A stretch of DNA of 64,000 nucleotides. Origin: UBA7803 sp034522075 (lineage in GTDB: Bacteria > Pseudomonadota > Gammaproteobacteria > Pseudomonadales > Azotimanducaceae). The position numbers were made by a program, and so were the translations under genes. The DNA lies in contig JAXHLO010000035.1 in assembly GCA_034522075.1 (NCBI GenBank), positions 124,001-188,000 on the forward strand, read 5' to 3'. The notes below the pieces were generated by a model, which saw nothing but the letters and a program-made list of their open reading frames with translations, was not told the origin of the DNA and ran no database searches. Below are positions 55,639-63,475 of the stretch, piece by piece; the stretch's first letter is position 1; the number at the start of each line of letters is the position of its first letter.

Positions 55639-58187
55639 CCGAACCGCAGCACGCCGAAGACGCTCTCAGCGAACTGCTGGCAGGATACACAGTTCAACCG
55701 GGCACCTATGACGAACTGATGGGCCCCGACGGCCAGCCGCGCGCGCACTGGCACAACCTGCTCACGGACTTCGCGGCCATGGGCACCGCGCAGCGGTGCA
55801 GCGCCGGTGCCACGGCCGAGAGCCTGCTGCGCGAGCACGACGTGGCCTACATCGCCGCGGAAAGCGGCAACCGCCGCCCCTGGCACCTGGACGTCTTCCC
55901 GCTGCTGATCGCTCCCGACGATTGGGCCAAGCTTGCCGGCGGCCTGGTGCAGCGCGCCCGCCTGCTGAACGCCATGGTGGCCGACCTGTACGGCCCCCAG
56001 CAGCTTCTGAAAAACGGCACCCTGCCGGCACCGCTGGTGTTCGCCAACCCCAATTTCATTCCTCACTGCCACGGCTATCAGGCCACCGACGGCGTGTTCC
56101 TGCAGTTTCTCGCCTTCGACGTAGCCCGCGCTCCGGACGGCAGCTGGTGGGTCCTGTCCCAGCGCACGGAATCACCCGCCGGCATCGGCTACACGCTGGA
56201 AAACCGCATCGTCACCTCGCGCAGCATTCCAGACCAGTTCAACGCCAACAATCTGCACCGCTTAGCCGGCTTCTTCCGCAGCTTCGCCGAATACTTCGCG
56301 CGCCTGGGCGACCGGCATTTGTCCACGGTGCTCACCAGCGGCCCCGACGATCCCGACTACTTCGAACATGCTCTCATCGGCCGCTATCTCGGCTATCCCG
56401 TGGTGGAAAGTGCCGACCTCACGGTGCGCGACAGCCGCGTCTTCCTGAAGACCCTGGAAGGCCTGGAGCGGGTCGACGTAATCGTCCGGCGCATCGCCTC
56501 CGACGCCAGCGACCCCCTGGAGTTGCGCTCCGTACCCGGCATCGGCATCGCCGGGCTGCTGCAGGCCGCGCGCAGCGGCAACGTGCTGCTGGCAAACGCC
56601 ATCGGCAGCGGCGTGGCCGCCAGCGAAGCCCTGCTCGCCTTCATGCCGAGCCTGGCCCGGCATCTGCTGGGCGAGGAGCTGGCGCTGCCAAGCATCGCGA
56701 GCTGGTGGTGCGGCCAGACCAGGGAACGCAACTTCGTGCTCGAGCACGCCGACCAACTGAGCTTACACCATGCCTTCGCACGTTCGTCCATGCTCACCGC
56801 CGGCGCCCACGAGTTCGCTCAGTCCGACCCCGATCTCAGCGACCCTGACGCACTGAAGGCAAGGCTGGCGCTGCGGCCCTACGACTACGTGGGCATGGAG
56901 CGAATCAAGCCCTCCACCGTGCCGTGCCTGAACGAGCAGGGTCAGCTTCGTCCGGTGCCCATGGTGATGCGCGTCTACCTGGCCGCCACCGAGGACGGCT
57001 ATCAGGTGCTGCCAGGTGGACTGGTGAAGGTCTCGGGCAAGGATTTCGGCGGCAGCACCCACGTCAGTAAAGATGTCTGGGTGCTGTCGGATCGCGAGAT
57101 CGAGCGCGAGACTCTGATCAAGCCCCTGCGCGCGGCGACGCTCAAACGCAGCGACCGCGACCTGCCCAGCAAAACCGCCGACGACCTGTTCTGGCTGGGC
57201 CGCTACTTCGAGCGCGGCGATGGCGGCGTGCGCCTTTACCGCAACCTGTTCCTGCGCCTGGCGGGCGAGACATCTCTGGGCAACGTACCGGTCGCACTGA
57301 ATGTGCTCACCGCCCTGCTGGTCTCCCAGGGCCGCCTGTCAGCGACCCGCGCGCGCCGCGCTCTGGCATCCGGCAGCCGAGCGGTGGAACATGAGATCTG
57401 GAACATTCTGTTCGACCCGGACAGTCCCGACAGTCTGGCCCATGTGCTGCGCAACGTGGCCCGCACCGCCGATCATGTGCGTGAACGGCTCTCACCCGAC
57501 GCCTGGCGCATCATCGAGCGGCTCACCAGCGTGCCCAATCTACGCTGGCGGGTGCACACGGTGAGCGACGCGGTGAACGTGCTGAACGATCTTGTGGAAT
57601 CCCAGTCGGCGGTGAACGGCTTGATTCACGAGAACATGACCCGCGGCTACGGCTGGCGGCTGCTGGATATGGGCCGGCGCATCGAGCGGGCCCGCTTCAC
57701 CATCCGCGTGCTCCGCGAACTGATGGTACGCGCCGACCGCGACCACCCCGGCGTGCTCGGCCTGCAGCTCGACCTGGCCGACAGCGTCATCACCTATCGC
57801 TCCCGCTACCGGGCCGAACCGCAGATTCCCGCCGTGCTCGACCTGGTGCTGGCAGACGAAAGCAACCCGCGTTCGCTGGCTTTTCAGCTCGCCACCATGC
57901 GCGCCCACATGGACGTGATGCCGCAGGAGGACGTGCACGGCCAACTGTCTAAGGCTCAGAAAATTCTGATCAGCATACACACGGAGATTATTCTGGCGGA
58001 TGTCGACAAGCTGGCTAACACCACTTCGAAGATCGGTAACCGAACCCATCTCAACCGTCTGCTGAACCGCAGCGAGAGCAGTATCGAGACCCTGACCCAG
58101 CTCATTACCCGCACCTACTTCAGCCATTCCGTGGGCCACCGCGTGACCGGCAGCGTCATCCCCGAGGAGCCCCACAATGCTCTATGA
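55635..58187 (+). CDS. Circularly permuted ATP-grasp plus alpha-E domain fusion protein
   Basis: An 850-residue fusion. The first 500 or so residues are a circularly permuted ATP-grasp ligase (DUF404/407 type): VFANPNFIPHCHGYQATDGV, QRTESPAGIGYTLENRIVTS, ANAIGSGVAASEALLAFMPS and GGSTHVSKDVWVLSD. The last 330 or so are the all-helical alpha-E domain (DUF403): TADDLFWLGRYFERGDGGVR, ENMTRGYGWRLLDMGRRIER. Usually these are two adjacent genes; fusion is known but less common. The ATP-grasp would activate a carboxyl group and form an amide bond. It is translationally coupled on both sides (overlaps of 4 and 11 bases), so it should work with the transglutaminase proteins in a fixed ratio. Confidence 0.92.
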   Translation: MTEPQHAEDALSELLAGYTVQPGTYDELMGPDGQPRAHWHNLLTDFAAMGTAQRCSAGATAESLLREHDVAYIAAESGNRRPWHLDVFPLLIAPDDWAKLAGGLVQRARLLNAMVADLYGPQQLLKNGTLPAPLVFANPNFIPHCHGYQATDGVFLQFLAFDVARAPDGSWWVLSQRTESPAGIGYTLENRIVTSRSIPDQFNANNLHRLAGFFRSFAEYFARLGDRHLSTVLTSGPDDPDYFEHALIGRYLGYPVVESADLTVRDSRVFLKTLEGLERVDVIVRRIASDASDPLELRSVPGIGIAGLLQAARSGNVLLANAIGSGVAASEALLAFMPSLARHLLGEELALPSIASWWCGQTRERNFVLEHADQLSLHHAFARSSMLTAGAHEFAQSDPDLSDPDALKARLALRPYDYVGMERIKPSTVPCLNEQGQLRPVPMVMRVYLAATEDGYQVLPGGLVKVSGKDFGGSTHVSKDVWVLSDREIERETLIKPLRAATLKRSDRDLPSKTADDLFWLGRYFERGDGGVRLYRNLFLRLAGETSLGNVPVALNVLTALLVSQGRLSATRARRALASGSRAVEHEIWNILFDPDSPDSLAHVLRNVARTADHVRERLSPDAWRIIERLTSVPNLRWRVHTVSDAVNVLNDLVESQSAVNGLIHENMTRGYGWRLLDMGRRIERARFTIRVLRELMVRADRDHPGVLGLQLDLADSVITYRSRYRAEPQIPAVLDLVLADESNPRSLAFQLATMRAHMDVMPQEDVHGQLSKAQKILISIHTEIILADVDKLANTTSKIGNRTHLNRLLNRSESSIETLTQLITRTYFSHSVGHRVTGSVIPEEPHNAL

Positions 58188-59064
58188 CGTCCGCCACGAG
58201 ACCCGCTTCAAGTACACGGGCGCGGTTTCCATCTCGCACCAGCTTCTCAAGCTGCGTCCGCGCCGCTCCAATCGTCAGAATGTGGTGGGCGCAGAGCTGT
58301 CGGTGAGCCCCGAACCCGCCGTGCGCAACAGCTGGGTGGACTATTTCGGCAACGAGGTGGAATTCCTGACGGTGCAGGAACCGCACCGGGAACTGGTCAT
58401 CACCAGCACTTCGAAAGTCGAGGTGCTGCCGGGCATGAACATCATGCTCGATTTCTCGCCGGCCTGGGAGGTGGTGGCCCAGTCCATGCAGACGCCCACC
58501 AACGCCGAAGCCCTGGGCGCGTCGCAGTACTGCTTCGAATCACCCTACGTGGACGTGCACGAAGAGCTGCGCGACTTCGCCCTGGCCACCTTCACACCGG
58601 AACGCCCCCTGCTCGAGGCCACCATGGCCCTCACCTCACGGATTTATGAGGAATTCACCTACCAGGGCGGTGTAACAGACGTCTCCACGCCGGTGCGCAA
58701 GGTGCTGGAGATTAAAAAGGGTGTATGCCAGGACTTCGCCCACCTGCAGATCGCCTGCCTGCGCTCCATCGGCCTGCCGGCCCGCTATATCAGCGGCTAC
58801 CTGATGACCCATCCGCCGGAAGGCCAGCCGAAGCTGACCGGCGCCGACGAATCTCATGCCTGGCTGTCGCTGTGGTGCCCGGAGCTGGGCTGGGTGGATT
58901 TCGACCCGACCAACAACCTGCGGCCCAATCTGCAGCACATCACCGTGGGCTGGGGGCGGGACTACGGGGATGTGAGCCCGGTGAGCGGGTTCATTTTCGG
59001 CGGCGGCAAGCATGAGGTTTCCGTGGCTGTGGATGTTCTGCAGAGCGCCGGGGGCGGTGTTTGA
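58177..59064 (+). CDS. Transglutaminase-like cysteine protease/amidase
   Basis: A 295-residue protein with a Bact_transglu_N domain (MLYDVRHETRFKYTGAVSIS) and transglutaminase core: KGVCQDFAHLQIACLRSIGL (nucleophilic Cys), PARYISGYLMTHPPEGQPKL, SHAWLSLWCPELGWVDFDPT (His and Asp). It ends GRDYGDVSPVSGFIFGGGKH. It is the third gene of the coupled operon. In related systems such enzymes are predicted to cleave or transfer the peptide made by the ATP-grasp and DUF2126 ligases. It has no signal peptide, so it acts in the cytoplasm. Confidence 0.93.
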   Translation: MLYDVRHETRFKYTGAVSISHQLLKLRPRRSNRQNVVGAELSVSPEPAVRNSWVDYFGNEVEFLTVQEPHRELVITSTSKVEVLPGMNIMLDFSPAWEVVAQSMQTPTNAEALGASQYCFESPYVDVHEELRDFALATFTPERPLLEATMALTSRIYEEFTYQGGVTDVSTPVRKVLEIKKGVCQDFAHLQIACLRSIGLPARYISGYLMTHPPEGQPKLTGADESHAWLSLWCPELGWVDFDPTNNLRPNLQHITVGWGRDYGDVSPVSGFIFGGGKHEVSVAVDVLQSAGGGV

Positions 59065-59139
59065 GGCAGCTCCCCCGGCACGGCAAAGCGGATTCAGAAA
59101 GCGTACACTCGGATTCGTAGTCAGCCAGGGGAGACCACC

Positions 59140-60405
59140 ATGACCGAAGCGACTATTGCGCGCACCGACAGCGGCGACGCCTGGACCACGCCGGTCGAGC
59201 ACATCGACGTCAGCCGCTCCGAACGCTTCGCCGACGACACTGTGGGCGAGTATTTCGCCCGCCTGCGCCGGGATGACCCGGTGCACTACTGCGCCGACAG
59301 CAGCACCGGCCCCTACTGGTCGATCACCACCTTCCGTGACATCAAGTTCGTGGATACTCACCACAACGAGTTCTCCTCGGAAGCCGGCGGCATCAGCATC
59401 GCCAACCAGGATGAAGAGCCGGAAGTTCAGCTCGAGAACTTCATCGCCATGGATCCGCCGCGCCACGAACAGCAGCGCATGACCGTCGCGCCGTCCGTGG
59501 CACCCAACAACCTGGCGAGGCTGGAACCGCTGATCCGCGAGCGGGCCGCCGACATCCTCGACAACCTGCCCCTCGGCGAGACCTTCAACTGGGTGGACCG
59601 CGTATCGGTAGAACTCACCGCTCGCATGCTGGCCACCCTGTTCGACTTTCCGTACGAAGAGCGGCGCAAGCTGATCCACTGGTCCGACGTCACGACCGCC
59701 TCGCCGCAGATCATGGGCGACGCCGGCATGCCGGCGGCCGAACGCGCCCGGGAGCTCGGCAATTGCGTAGTCGCATTCAACGAGCTGTGGCGCGAGCGCG
59801 CCGCCCAGCCGCCGGGCCCGGACCTGATCTCGATGCTCGCCCATGGCGAATCGACCCGCGACATGCCGGATCGACCCAAGGAATTCATGGGCAACATCCT
59901 GTTGCTGATCGTCGGCGGCAACGACACCACCCGCAACTCCATCTCCGGCGGCGTACTGGCGCTCAATCAATATCCCGGGGAGTACGACAAGCTCCGCGCC
60001 AACCCGAAGCTCATCCCCAACATGGTGGCCGAGATGATCCGCTGGCAGACGCCGGTGATTCACATGCGCCGCACCGCCACCCGCGACGTCGAACTCGGCG
60101 GCAAGACGATCCGTGAGGGCGACAAGGTGGTGATGTGGTACCTGTCCGGTAACCGCGATGAGGAGGTCTTCGCAGACGCCGACCAACTGGTCATCGACCG
60201 GCCGAACGCCCGCCAGCATCTGGCCTTCGGCTACGGCATCCACCGCTGCATGGGTAACCGCCTGGCCGAAATGCAGCTCCGTGTGCTGTGGGAGGAAATC
60301 CAGCAGCGCTTCCGCATGGTCGAGGTCGTCGGGCCGGTGAAGCGCAATCCCAACAACTTCATTCGGGGGATTGCGGAGTTGCCGGTTCAGGTGCAGGCGT
60401 TGTAG
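59140..60405 (+). CDS. Cytochrome P450, CYP153-like
   Basis: A 421-residue soluble haem monooxygenase. The I-helix is LLIVGGNDTTRNSISGGVLA, the K-helix EMIRWQTPVIHMRRTATRDV (ExxR), and the haem loop FGYGIHRCMGNRLAEMQLRV with Cys370 as iron ligand. Extended stretches (FIAMDPPRHEQQR, FNWVDRVSVELTARMLATLF, DFPYEERRKL) match CYP153 alkane terminal hydroxylases as I remember them. The substrate could be a medium-chain alkane, fatty acid or terpenoid. CYP153 genes usually sit with a ferredoxin and ferredoxin reductase; neither is present here, so electron carriers must come from elsewhere. RBS GGGGAGA precedes ATG 59140. Confidence 0.92.
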   Translation: MTEATIARTDSGDAWTTPVEHIDVSRSERFADDTVGEYFARLRRDDPVHYCADSSTGPYWSITTFRDIKFVDTHHNEFSSEAGGISIANQDEEPEVQLENFIAMDPPRHEQQRMTVAPSVAPNNLARLEPLIRERAADILDNLPLGETFNWVDRVSVELTARMLATLFDFPYEERRKLIHWSDVTTASPQIMGDAGMPAAERARELGNCVVAFNELWRERAAQPPGPDLISMLAHGESTRDMPDRPKEFMGNILLLIVGGNDTTRNSISGGVLALNQYPGEYDKLRANPKLIPNMVAEMIRWQTPVIHMRRTATRDVELGGKTIREGDKVVMWYLSGNRDEEVFADADQLVIDRPNARQHLAFGYGIHRCMGNRLAEMQLRVLWEEIQQRFRMVEVVGPVKRNPNNFIRGIAELPVQVQAL

Positions 60406-60540
60406 GGCTGGCTCGGCGCTTTCGTCTTTGTTGAGGGGACCATGGGCTGGTGTTGCTGCGGATGTTTCGGAGAGTTCGGGATGTAAGACTCCGTCACGGT
60501 GGTTGCGGCGTGGCCCTGGGGGATGGATTCATTCCATCCA

Positions 60541-60553
60541 TTAGGCGTTAGGC
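60541..60553. repeat. TTAGGC-GTTAGGC doublet, attC right-end-like
   Basis: GTTAGGC (60547-60553) fits the GTTRRRY core-site rule of integron recombination sites, and TTAGGC is repeated just before it. It lies 25 bases before the toxin-like gene start and at the point where base composition changes from the GC-rich backbone. The 135-base stretch from the P450 stop to here contains no gene. Confidence 0.4.
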
Positions 60554-60578
60554 GCCAGGCCGAGGTCCTTCCCCGCGC

Positions 60579-60860
60579 GTGAACGTCAGGTTCTACATCG
60601 ATCCCGACAGTGGCGCTCCGCACATCTACAATCACCAGATCTCAGAGATCGAAGTCGAAGAGGTACTCAGACGGCCTGGCGAAGATCGGCCAGCGCAGGA
60701 TGGCACACGCATAGCCATTGGGCAGGCTTTATCCGGGCGATACCTAAGAGTAATCTATGTCTTGGATCCACAACCTGGCAGCGTCTTTGTCATTACGGCC
60801 TATGAGCTTACAGGCAAGGCGCTCCTAGCATACCGCCGTCGACGGCGCAGAAAGCGATGA
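60579..60860 (+). CDS. DUF4258-like small protein, probable toxin partner
   Basis: A 93-residue protein starting at GTG 60579: VRFYIDPDSGAPHIYNHQIS, EIEVEEVLRRPGEDR, GRYLRVIYVLDPQPGSVFVI, TAYELTGKALLAYRRRRRRK. The beta-rich layout with a basic tail resembles DUF4258/BrnT-like RNase-fold proteins. It overlaps the next gene by four bases (ATGA). A toxin role is inferred from size, basic charge and the coupled partner, and not proven by any catalytic motif. Confidence 0.7.
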   Translation: MNVRFYIDPDSGAPHIYNHQISEIEVEEVLRRPGEDRPAQDGTRIAIGQALSGRYLRVIYVLDPQPGSVFVITAYELTGKALLAYRRRRRRKR

Positions 60861-61063
60861 CCAAGCAATCACGATTTCCGAAAGGCTGGGATGAGGCACG
60901 CGTCAAGCGAGTCATCGAGCACTACGAGTCCCAGAGCGAGAACGAGGCTATCGCTGAGGACGAAGCTGCCCTCGCCCTTGAGGATCAAACCCTCATGGAA
61001 GTACCAAACGATCTCGTCCCGGTAGTCCGGGAACTCATCGCCAAGAAGCGCAAGGCGTCATAG
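60857..61063 (+). CDS. Small acidic protein, probable antitoxin
   Basis: A 68-residue protein: SRFPKGWDEARVKRVIEHYE, SQSENEAIAEDEAALALEDQ, TLMEVPNDLVPVVRELIAKK. The FPKGWDExRVxxVxxHYExQ start and the ExPxxLVPxVRELIAK end recur in many bacterial toxin-antitoxin-like pairs. It is strongly acidic in the middle, opposite in charge to its partner, and is translationally coupled to it. It ends nine bases before the first 23-base repeat copy. Confidence 0.7.
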   Translation: MTKQSRFPKGWDEARVKRVIEHYESQSENEAIAEDEAALALEDQTLMEVPNDLVPVVRELIAKKRKAS

Positions 61064-61071
61064 CGCTGTGG

Positions 61072-61094
61072 CGCCTAACCATGGCGATGCAGCG
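61072..61094. repeat. 23-bp direct repeat, copy 1 (attC-like half site)
   Basis: The sequence CCTAACCATGGCGATGCAG plus flanking bases is identical to 61736-61758, so the acetyltransferase gene is bracketed by direct copies. GCCTAAC fits the RYYYAAC core of integron attC left ends, and the following ATGCAGCG resembles common attC arms. No complementary GTTRRRY closes this copy, so it is at best a truncated attC. Confidence 0.6.
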
Positions 61095-61103
61095 CATTAC
61101 ACC

Positions 61104-61742
61104 GTGCGTCCCTTCACCGACGTCCACATCCGCACCCAGCGCCTACAAATGCGGCCACTCGTGCCTACGGATGCCGAGCAGCTTTATCGCATCTACTCGG
61201 ATTCGGAGTTCATGCGCTACTGGAGTTCAGCGCCCTGGACTTCGATCGAGCAAGCTACTTCGCTGATCGAGCGCGACCGGCGGGAACTGGCAGCCGGAGA
61301 GCACCTTCGGCTTGGAATCCTACTGAACGAGGATGAGTCCTTGATCGGCACGTGCTCCCTCTTCAACTTCAACGTGCAGTCGAGTCGAGCTGAGATTGGT
61401 TACGGTATTGCTTCTAATCACTGGCGCCGAGGCTACATGCAGGAGGCAGTTAGTGCGCTCATCCGCTTCGCGTTTACCGAACTTGGACTAAACCGAATCG
61501 AGGCGGACATTGACCCGCGCAACATCGCGTCCACACGGAGCTTGGAGAAGCTCGGGTTTACCCGCGAGGGGTTGCTGCGCGAGCGATGGATAGTTGGGGG
61601 CGAAGTCTCCGACTTGCAGCCCTGTACGGACTTATTGCGCGAGATACTCGTTCATCCCCAGCGAACAGCGATGCCTAATCCCTCGGTTGGGGTTTCGCTC
61701 GATTGCCTTTTCACCATGAAGGAAATCGAAGGTGACGCCTAA
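61104..61742 (+). CDS. GNAT acetyltransferase (RimJ/RimL-like), cassette-borne, C-terminus shifted
   Basis: A ribosomal-protein or small-molecule N-acetyltransferase fold: HIRTQRLQMRPLVPTDAEQL, EIGYGIASNHWRRGYMQEAV (acetyl-CoA loop), LNRIEADIDPRNIASTRSLE, KLGFTREGLLRERWIVGGEV. I chose GTG 61104; GTG 61068 begins inside the repeat. After GGEVSD the frame appears to shift. The plus-one frame gives AALYGLIARDTRSSPANSDA and a stop at 61676-61678, much more like a family C-terminus than the sequence read to 61742. So the end is either 61678 (with an indel near 61610) or 61742. The gene lies between two identical 23-base repeats. Confidence 0.75.
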   Translation: MRPFTDVHIRTQRLQMRPLVPTDAEQLYRIYSDSEFMRYWSSAPWTSIEQATSLIERDRRELAAGEHLRLGILLNEDESLIGTCSLFNFNVQSSRAEIGYGIASNHWRRGYMQEAVSALIRFAFTELGLNRIEADIDPRNIASTRSLEKLGFTREGLLRERWIVGGEVSDLQPCTDLLREILVHPQRTAMPNPSVGVSLDCLFTMKEIEGDA

Positions 61743-61758
61743 CCATGGCGATGCAGCG
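61736..61758. repeat. 23-bp direct repeat, copy 2 (attC-like)
   Basis: It is identical to 61072-61094. Here it is followed 31 bases later by GTTAGCA (61787-61793), close to the GTTRRRY core. The span from GCCTAAC to GTTAGCA is about 57 bases, a usual attC length, although the internal arms are not clearly complementary. Confidence 0.55.
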
Positions 61759-61821
61759 GACCGTCCAAACCGTCACCAGAGGTGATGTTAGCAAATGCCG
61801 CCCAAACTCACGACGGGGACC

Positions 61822-61938
61822 ATGAGAGTGCATTCGCTGAGCGTTTTTCCATCAGCCATCGATCCCTGGCTCGACGCAGTTGTCGGGGGTACACCAAGCT
61901 TTGAAGGCGAATTTTCCGGTCTAGGTGCGCGCCCATGA
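61822..61938 (+). CDS. 38-residue reading frame coupled to the higA remnant
   Basis: It reads MRVHSLSVFPSAIDPWLDAV and VGGTPSFEGEFSGLGARP, with the stop overlapping the next ATG (ATGA at 61935). I do not recognise it. The coupling and the small size would suit a toxin or leader remnant in front of an antitoxin, but no HigB signature is visible. Coding status is uncertain. Confidence 0.25.
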   Translation: MRVHSLSVFPSAIDPWLDAVVGGTPSFEGEFSGLGARP

Positions 61939-62095
61939 GCCACTGGTACCACACACAGTTGAAGCGCCACCCGTCCCACGCAGGCGAAATCCTGCGGGAG
62001 GATTTCCTGCCCGATTACGGGCTATCGGTCTCTGGGACGCAGCCGAGGCGCTAAAGGACGACGTCGCCCGAATTCGGCCCCTCGATGCCGGTTAA
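61935..62095 (+). pseudogene. HigA-type antitoxin, internally deleted
   Basis: The first part reads LKRHPSHAGEILREDFLPDY then GLSVS, the canonical start of HigA/VapI antitoxins. Near 62030 it changes frame to LWDAAEALKDDVARIRPLDA plus G and a stop at 62093-62095, the canonical end. The central XRE helix-turn-helix, about 45 residues, is missing. The remnant cannot bind DNA. Its stop runs directly into GTTAACAAGGACCATGC, another attC-like stretch. Confidence 0.7.
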
Positions 62096-62383
62096 CAAGG
62101 ACCATGCGGCTGACACCACAACCTGTCTTCAAATTTGCTTCCGCAAAATTGCCGCCAGGTTTCGGCGTAGCTGATCGTCGGCGTGAAAGGGCATTTATGC
62201 CGATACCTGGAATGCTGATCAGGATGAAATCGCCGGCCAGCTTCATATTCCGGGCCTGAGGCGATGAACGGCTTGGCAGATGACTGTCGTAACCTTGACG
62301 CGTAGTTGTCATAGGAACAATCTGAATATTCGGGATATCATGGGGCCTCGCCATTCGTCATGAGGTCCTGGTGTAGGGTACAG
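62096..62383. other. Gene-free stretch with attC-like start
   Basis: The stretch begins with TTAACAAGGACCATGCGGCTGAC (62093 onward, shown here only as an approximate arm), followed by AT-richer DNA with an A/T run pair (CAAATTTGC, GCAAAATTGC) that can form a weak hairpin at about 62134-62154. No convincing reading frame exists on either strand; a minus-strand frame at 62022-62354 has no recognisable protein. It probably includes the promoter of the XRE-membrane gene. Confidence 0.4.
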
Positions 62384-62803
62384 ATGATAGACAAAGATCT
62401 AATAAAGAACCTTCGGAACAAGCGCTCTTGGTCCCAAGATCAGCTTGCCTCAGTCTCCGGGCTCAGCCTTCGCACCGTTCAAAGAATTGAGAAAGCGGGA
62501 GCGTGCTCATTGGATTCAAAAATGGCACTAGCCGCGGCCTTTGACATTCACCCTGGCAGCCTGGAGGTCAATGCCTCGGCTGTTGAGGCTCTGGCCTCGC
62601 AAGAACGCGGCCGGAAGTACGGGTTGGCTGGCGCAGGCGCGGGACTGGTCAGCGCCTATATTGGTATCACCGTATCTTTCACGTCGGGAGGTATGACGTC
62701 CGGCGAAGCGGGAATATATTATGCAAGTACCGCTGCATTCTGTGGTCTCTGCTGCGCAGTTATTGGTGTACTTTCCAATCGATACCATCAAAGTTCGGTT
62801 TAA
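62384..62803 (+). CDS. XRE-family regulator with two membrane helices
   Basis: A 139-residue protein. Residues 1-65 form a Cro/C1-type helix-turn-helix: IKNLRNKRSWSQDQLASVSG, LSLRTVQRIEKAGACSLDSK, MALAAAFDIHPGSLE. Two hydrophobic helices follow (YGLAGAGAGLVSAYIGITVS and YYASTAAFCGLCCAVIGVLS). A membrane-tethered DNA-binding protein of this build may sense an envelope signal or simply be a short cassette regulator. Codon use and base composition are more AT-rich than the backbone. The stop is followed by TTTAACAAAGCCAGCC, which again resembles a TAACAA cassette end. Confidence 0.75.
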   Translation: MIDKDLIKNLRNKRSWSQDQLASVSGLSLRTVQRIEKAGACSLDSKMALAAAFDIHPGSLEVNASAVEALASQERGRKYGLAGAGAGLVSAYIGITVSFTSGGMTSGEAGIYYASTAAFCGLCCAVIGVLSNRYHQSSV

Positions 62804-63016
62804 CAAAGCCAGCCAGAAAATCTTCGCCTCTGCCGGCGATTGTGGTTCCAACTCGCGGCGCAAAACCCCTGCCGGTCGATCTGCCCACCATCACCCGCCG
62901 CTGCCCATATCCGATCAGAACTGCTGTCTCTATCGCTGCCATTCGACGAGGAAGCAGTCCGAAATGGACAGATGGCATCTCAGGGATCATTCCCGATGGG
63001 GCGCTCAGCCGTAGAT

Positions 63017-63475
63017 ATGCGATATCGAACAGCACGCGACGCTGATGCCGCCAGAGTGGCCGATGTGTATCTGGCGTCCCGCAAGACCCATCTCTCATAC
63101 GCCCCTCTCGCTCATTCGGATGAAGACGTTCGGCGGTGGATTCGCAATACCCTTATCCCCACGGGCTCAGTAACCGTAGCGCTTCAGGGGAATAAGATTG
63201 TTGGGATGATGGCGACGTCGATTGACGAACAGGGACACGCATGGATTGATCATCTTTACTTTGCGCCGGCGAGCGTGGGCCAAGGTATTGGTTCTGAGCT
63301 TCTGATGCGAGGATTGCAGACGTTGCCACGACCAGTTCGCCTGTATACCTTCCAAGAAAACCTAGGTGCTCGCCGCTTCTATGAACGTCACGGATTCCTG
63401 CCTATCGCGTTTGGAGATGGTTCGGAAAACGAGGAGGGGTGTCCGGATGTTCTCTATGAACTTTCGGGGCAGTAA
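63017..63475 (+). CDS. GNAT-family N-acetyltransferase
   Basis: A 152-residue protein with a single GNAT domain: YRTARDADAARVADVYLASR, VTVALQGNKIVGMMATSIDE, HAWIDHLYFAPASVGQGIGS (acetyl-CoA binding V/A-G-Q-G-I-G), ENLGARRFYERHGFLPIAFG. I prefer ATG 63017, which directly precedes the domain; ATG 62996 and earlier starts add sequence without family match. The substrate is unknown. The 213 bases before it hold no gene I can support. Lower GC than the backbone suggests it is part of the acquired patch. Confidence 0.85.
   Translation: MRYRTARDADAARVADVYLASRKTHLSYAPLAHSDEDVRRWIRNTLIPTGSVTVALQGNKIVGMMATSIDEQGHAWIDHLYFAPASVGQGIGSELLMRGLQTLPRPVRLYTFQENLGARRFYERHGFLPIAFGDGSENEEGCPDVLYELSGQ

Noticed and set aside
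60541..63475. Intact, active integron
   Set aside because: No integrase gene or attI is visible in the window, and the candidate attC sites lack well-paired arms, so only a remnant or cassette-like patch is claimed.
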